Below are positions 5,860-8,826 of a stretch of 8,826 nt of DNA, piece by piece (position 1 is the first letter of the stretch; the number at the start of each line of letters is the position of its first letter). The position numbers and the translations under genes were made by a program. A model generated the notes under the pieces. It was not told the origin of the DNA and did not search any database. It worked only from the letters and a program-made list of their open reading frames with translations. Origin of the DNA: Dehalococcoidia bacterium. GTDB taxonomy: Bacteria > Chloroflexota > Dehalococcoidia > Dehalococcoidales > UBA5760. The stretch is from positions 1 through 8,826 of the forward strand of contig DAOWDD010000012.1 in the NCBI GenBank assembly GCA_030639215.1, read 5' to 3'.

Positions 5860-7740
5860 CTAGTCCTTGTAGTCCCGGGCTACCACACAGAGAGCCTTCT
5901 TAGCCTCCAGGCTACCCAGGCCCAGCTCTACCAATTTCGCCTTGCTTGGGATGCCGTTGGCCCAGTCTTTCGTCTCCCAGTACTCTTTTAGAATCGCCTG
6001 CCACGGCGGTACCTGACCGGCAGCGCCACCCTCTTTGTGAGGTATGGTCAAGCGCTCCGGCATCACATTCTCCTTCTCCGGCACCATTCCCATATTCAGG
6101 TTAAACACCTGCTGCATACATACGATACGCTCACCTATCTTCTGCGCCTCTGCCGGGGTTACGTCCCAGCCGGTTATAGCGTTCAGTATGTCAACCTCGT
6201 CACCCAATGACACTCCGGAGAAGAAATAGAACAGGCACCAGGTGAGGCTATTCCAGAACTGGGTAACATCCTGATAGATAGCGCCGGCATAGCCCTTCTT
6301 GGTCGCATCAAACCTATCGATTGCTTCGGTAATACCTATCTCAGGCAGAAGAGCACCCAACTCCATTGCTTCGGCAAACCCGTGCAGGTGACAGGAGCCT
6401 CTTGTTGAGGCAATGGTGGTTATCGTCTGACCGAAGAAAGCCCTCGGGTCGTGCGCCCCTGCAGCCTGCCCCATTGACTCGACAGCGAAGGGCTTGGACT
6501 CCGGTATCCGGTCAACGCAGGCCCTGAGGCCCTCAGCCAGCAGGTCGCCGATACCCTCTCTCCTGGCTACCTTCTCCGTCATTTTGACCAGAGCTTCTCC
6601 ACTACCCCACTCCAGCGCCACGCCGTCGGTATCTTCCTTGGTTATCAAGCCTTTTTCATAGCACTCAAACGCCCAGGCCAGCACTCCACCGAGCTCGATA
6701 GTATCTATTGTATAGATATTACAAAGGTCATTGGCCTTGACCACCGCAGCCAGGTCATCCACCAAGAGGTTTGAGCCAATCATACCCAGCGTCTCATACT
6801 CCGGACCACCCGTCTCAGTGATGTACTTCGGATTGGTAATCTTTCTATGGCACCCCATGATACAGGCGGGGCAGGCCCACTTCTTAATCTGGAGCTCCTC
6901 AGTAAACCGCGGAGTACCTATCTTAGCCGCCCCGTCAACCCAGTTGTCCTGGGCCCAGTTCTTCATCGGCAGAAGCCCGTTTTCTTCCCTGGAAACAACC
7001 GCCGCAGCCTGACCATGCTCGGCATTTACTGCCGTGAAGGGCGCTTCCTTGGCCCTAGTCAGAATAGCCTTATAGACCTCCTTAAGCTTGTCGGCATCAG
7101 CGACGGGTGGCTTAAGCGTTCCCCTGGTAACCAGTGCCTTCAAATTCTTCGACCCCATCACGGCACCCATTCCACCACGGCCAAAATAGCCATGGTTATC
7201 ATTGGCGATACAGGCGTATCGCACCAAGTTCTCCCCGCCGGGGCCAATACAGCTCACCGCAGCCTTGGCATCACCGACCGCCTCTTTCAACGCCGCCGTC
7301 GCCTTAACGGCATCCAGTCCCCAGAGGGCACTGGCGTCTCTGATTTCGGCCTTGCCGTCATTAATCCACAGGTAGACTGCCTTGGTCGATCTTCCCGTAA
7401 TCACCACGGCGTCGAAGCCGGCCCGTTTTAGTTCAGGGCCGATATGCCCCCCGGCATTAGCCTCCCCCCAGTAACCAGTGAGTGGGGACTTCGCCGCAAC
7501 GGCGCACCTCCCCGCGCTGGCGATATTCGCCGCCTGGTATGGCCCGGTAGCAAAGACAAGCACATTGCCCGGTCCGAGCGGGTTGGTATTCTTGGTCACG
7601 GTCTCTGAGATTATCCTCGTTGCCAGACCAACCCCTCCCAGATACTTCCTGGCGAAGCCTTCGTCAAATGTCCCCTCGCTTATTTTTTCACTGGATAAGT
7701 CCACCCACAGAATCTTCCCCCAGTACCCACCTTTTAACAT
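5860..7740 (-). CDS. Aldehyde:ferredoxin oxidoreductase (AOR) family tungsto-enzyme with altered pterin motifs
   Basis: Cytosolic enzymes of this family bind a bis-tungstopterin and one [4Fe-4S] cluster, and usually oxidise aldehydes to acids (or the reverse) with ferredoxin. The 626-aa length is full-length. The N-terminal domain starts GGYWGKILWVDL and continues KSPLTGYWGEANAGGHIGPE (84-103) and GRGGMGAVMGSKNLKAL (187-203), all family blocks. Cluster ligands are Cys290, Cys293, Cys297 (CPACIMGC) and Cys502, nearly the spacing of Pyrococcus furiosus AOR. Glu314 (GGPEYET) and His451 (RGSCHL) match active-site residues. The two pterin motifs differ: TID (344-346) where GLD is expected, and NSLTWC (497-502) where DxxGLC is expected. 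The C-terminal block IPSKAKLVELGL is intact. MoaD- and MoeB-like genes precede it. Substrate is unknown; it need not be a classical AOR. Confidence 0.9.
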   Translation of the reverse strand: MLKGGYWGKILWVDLSSEKISEGTFDEGFARKYLGGVGLATRIISETVTKNTNPLGPGNVLVFATGPYQAANIASAGRCAVAAKSPLTGYWGEANAGGHIGPELKRAGFDAVVITGRSTKAVYLWINDGKAEIRDASALWGLDAVKATAALKEAVGDAKAAVSCIGPGGENLVRYACIANDNHGYFGRGGMGAVMGSKNLKALVTRGTLKPPVADADKLKEVYKAILTRAKEAPFTAVNAEHGQAAAVVSREENGLLPMKNWAQDNWVDGAAKIGTPRFTEELQIKKWACPACIMGCHRKITNPKYITETGGPEYETLGMIGSNLLVDDLAAVVKANDLCNIYTIDTIELGGVLAWAFECYEKGLITKEDTDGVALEWGSGEALVKMTEKVARREGIGDLLAEGLRACVDRIPESKPFAVESMGQAAGAHDPRAFFGQTITTIASTRGSCHLHGFAEAMELGALLPEIGITEAIDRFDATKKGYAGAIYQDVTQFWNSLTWCLFYFFSGVSLGDEVDILNAITGWDVTPAEAQKIGERIVCMQQVFNLNMGMVPEKENVMPERLTIPHKEGGAAGQVPPWQAILKEYWETKDWANGIPSKAKLVELGLGSLEAKKALCVVARDYKD

Positions 7741-7746
7741 CAGCCA

Positions 7747-7753
7747 TCCTCTC
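7747..7753 (-). promoter_or_regulatory. Oxidoreductase ribosome binding site
   Basis: GAGAGGA on the minus strand is 6 bases before the ATG at 7740-7738. A nearer upstream ATG at -7 is out of frame. The site supports the chosen start, which also gives the normal family N-terminus. Confidence 0.65.
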
Positions 7754-7792
7754 TTGAATCTCTTTGTTTACAACTGCCCGCTAATTGTTGCA

Positions 7793-7820
7793 CTTATAAA
7801 GGACTAATTCAGACCCTCAA
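7793..7820 (-). promoter_or_regulatory. Candidate sigma-70 promoter for the oxidoreductase gene
   Basis: On the minus strand TTGAGG (7820-7815, 4 of 6 of TTGACA) and TATAAG (7798-7793, 5 of 6 of TATAAT) are separated by 16 bases, in the 118-bp gap after the MoaD-like gene. Transcription would start about 45 bases before the ATG. It would allow expression separate from moeB-moaD, although read-through is also possible. Confidence 0.4.
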
Positions 7821-7858
7821 TTGCACCTGTAGTGTTGAGAACCCAAACTTCCAGCTAA

Positions 7859-8137
7859 TCAACCAGCAAACATGGGTGGGATAATCGAGACGACATCCCC
7901 TTCCTCAAGTCTGGTATTAATCCCGTCAAAAGACTGAATGGGCAGGCGGTTCTTCATTATCTGAATACGCGTTTTGGGCTTACCTGAATCATCAAATACC
8001 TTCTGACGACACTGGGGCGAATCACACAAAGTATCTAGGAGGTCCTTTATGTTAGCCCCCTCCCCCAGCTCAACCTCCCTTTCCCCACCACCGAATACCT
8101 CCTTCAAGGTAGCAAAGAACTTCACCCTTACCTTCAT
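7859..8137 (-). CDS. moaD: MoaD/ThiS-like small sulfur-carrier protein ending in Ala-Gly
   Basis: A 92-aa beta-grasp ubiquitin-like protein. MoaD is the small subunit of molybdopterin synthase. Its C-terminal glycine is adenylated by MoeB and thiocarboxylated, and it then supplies the dithiolene sulfurs. Seen here: the N-terminal strand KVRVKFFATLKEVFG, a helix region around NIKDLLDTL (29-37), the LEEGDVVSIIPP block before the tail (77-88), and a flexible C-terminus. The end reads PPMFAG, with Ala91 where the canonical pair is Gly-Gly. The next codon is a clean TGA, so this is the true end. The ATG at 8137 overlaps the upstream gene's stop (ATGA), with GAGGAG 7 bases before. Placed between the E1-like gene and the AOR gene, a role in tungstopterin assembly is likely. 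Confidence 0.85.
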   Translation of the reverse strand: MKVRVKFFATLKEVFGGGEREVELGEGANIKDLLDTLCDSPQCRQKVFDDSGKPKTRIQIMKNRLPIQSFDGINTRLEEGDVVSIIPPMFAG

Positions 8138-8826
8138 AGTCTAGCTCCTCTGCCGCAGTCTTCACACTCCGGGTTCTTTTCCAGCGGGACTTCGTCCATC
8201 TCTACTCTGAACCCGTCCCATATCAAGAGCCGGTTCTCCAGAAGCTCGCCAATTCCAAGGATATATTTTATCACCTCACCTGCCTGAAGGCAACCGATAA
8301 CACCGGGGGTTACCCCAACCACGGGAGGGGCGGTTGGCGGAGGGGCCTCGGGGAAGATGCACCTTAAGCAGGCTGTCCGGCCGGGAACTATCGTGGTCAC
8401 CTGCCCGTAGAACCCCTGGACGGCACCATGAAAGAAGGGGATTTTTCTAGCCAACGCCGCCTTGTTCAACACATACCGGGCGGCAAAGTTGTCTATCGCA
8501 TCGACAATCATATCGGAATCAGCAACGAGCTCTTCGACAGTGTCTTTATCTATCGTCTCTGAGATAACCTCTAGCTCAACATTAGCATTCATCTTCCCCA
8601 GCTTTTCTTTCGCCGAGGCTACCTTTTCCCTGCCGATGTCACTATCCCAGTGCAATACCTGTCGGTTCAGATTGGACAGTTCAACGACATCATTGTCAAC
8701 CACTTTAAGCCTGCCAATCCCGGCTGCGGTAAGATACGCTAACGCCGAAGAACCAAGGCCTCCGGCGCCGGCAACAAAGACCTTCGCTCTCTTAAGCTTC
8801 TCCTGGCCCTTTTTACCGAAGATACT
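8134..8826 (-). CDS. moeB: MoeB/ThiF/HesA-family E1-like adenylyltransferase, 5'-truncated by the window edge
   Basis: Activates the C-terminal glycine of a MoaD/ThiS-type carrier as the acyl-adenylate, the first step of its thiocarboxylation. The frame is open to the window edge and gives 230 residues; perhaps 12-20 N-terminal residues are missing. The GTG at 8703 is internal. Motifs (visible-residue numbering): FGKKGQEKLKRA at 3-14, the nucleotide-binding GAGGLG at 20-25, VVDNDVVELSNLNRQ at 42-56, DAIDN at 109-113, and two zinc-binding pairs, CLRC at 153-156 and CEDC at 221-224. The crossover loop reads PPPTAPPVVG (162-171) and lacks the cysteine found there in E. coli MoeB and ThiF; Cys179 lies further on. 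Lacking a rhodanese domain, it would need a separate sulfur donor. ThiF or HesA are alternative names, but the AOR context favours the molybdopterin role. Confidence 0.88.
   Translation of the reverse strand, partial: SIFGKKGQEKLKRAKVFVAGAGGLGSSALAYLTAAGIGRLKVVDNDVVELSNLNRQVLHWDSDIGREKVASAKEKLGKMNANVELEVISETIDKDTVEELVADSDMIVDAIDNFAARYVLNKAALARKIPFFHGAVQGFYGQVTTIVPGRTACLRCIFPEAPPPTAPPVVGVTPGVIGCLQAGEVIKYILGIGELLENRLLIWDGFRVEMDEVPLEKNPECEDCGRGARL
8145..8150 (-). promoter_or_regulatory. moaD ribosome binding site
   Basis: GAGGAG on the minus strand lies 7 bases before the ATG at 8137, inside the last codons of the upstream E1-like gene. It fixes the start and indicates coupled translation. Confidence 0.65.

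Noticed and set aside
6847..7431. A 194-codon open frame on the + strand
   Set aside because: It is antisense to the oxidoreductase gene, has arginine- and proline-rich composition without family motifs, and has no ribosome binding site. It is a shadow of a GC-biased gene.
8701..8703. GTG as a start codon for the MoeB-like gene
   Set aside because: The frame continues to the window edge and encodes the essential GAGGLG nucleotide-binding loop upstream of this codon.
1..8826. CRISPR array, insertion sequence, attachment site or defence gene
   Set aside because: No regularly spaced repeats, transposase or integrase motifs, target duplications or nuclease-like genes were seen on either strand.

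Overview
The window is a compact, gene-dense piece of a bacterial chromosome, roughly mid-50s % GC by eye. It has strong GGAGG-type ribosome binding sites, 4-8 bp overlaps between co-transcribed genes, and no mobile elements. The gene mix is anaerobic-type: a tungsten-enzyme locus beside purine and histidine biosynthesis. Together with the character of the proteins this suggests an anaerobe such as a Dehalococcoidia-like Chloroflexota. That placement is an inference from protein character and remains uncertain.

Region 1 (1-3840, + strand) is a purine operon: purD (5' end outside the window), purE, purB and purC. A 96-bp gap with two predicted hairpins separates purD from purE. purE/purB and purB/purC each overlap by ATGA. 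These genes cover four steps of IMP synthesis: GAR synthesis, AIR carboxylation, SAICAR synthesis, and adenylosuccinate/SAICAR cleavage. No purK is visible beside purE.

Region 2 (3841-5700, - strand) converges on purC. It is a two-gene histidine unit, hisC then hisB, with an 8-bp overlap, a candidate extended -10 promoter, and a perfect inverted repeat where the -35 box would lie.

Region 3 (about 5620-5859) is the longest non-coding gap. It is rich in structure: three successive perfect or near-perfect inverted repeats, plus an alternative long-range pairing.

Region 4 (5860-8826, - strand) is a tungsto/molybdo-enzyme locus. In transcription order it holds a MoeB/ThiF/HesA-type E1-like activating enzyme (5' end outside the window), a MoaD-like small sulfur carrier, and an aldehyde:ferredoxin oxidoreductase (AOR) family protein. 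The carrier and its activator supply dithiolene sulfur for molybdopterin, which the oxidoreductase would bind with tungsten. Two details stand out. The MoaD-like protein ends in Ala-Gly instead of the canonical Gly-Gly, and both pterin-binding motifs of the AOR are altered although all four Fe-S cysteines are present.

Most of the window is ordinary biosynthetic housekeeping. I see no convincing new defence or mobile system. The points most worth checking are the structured 5699-5783 gap, the MoaD tail, the divergent AOR motifs and the possible translational switch before purE.
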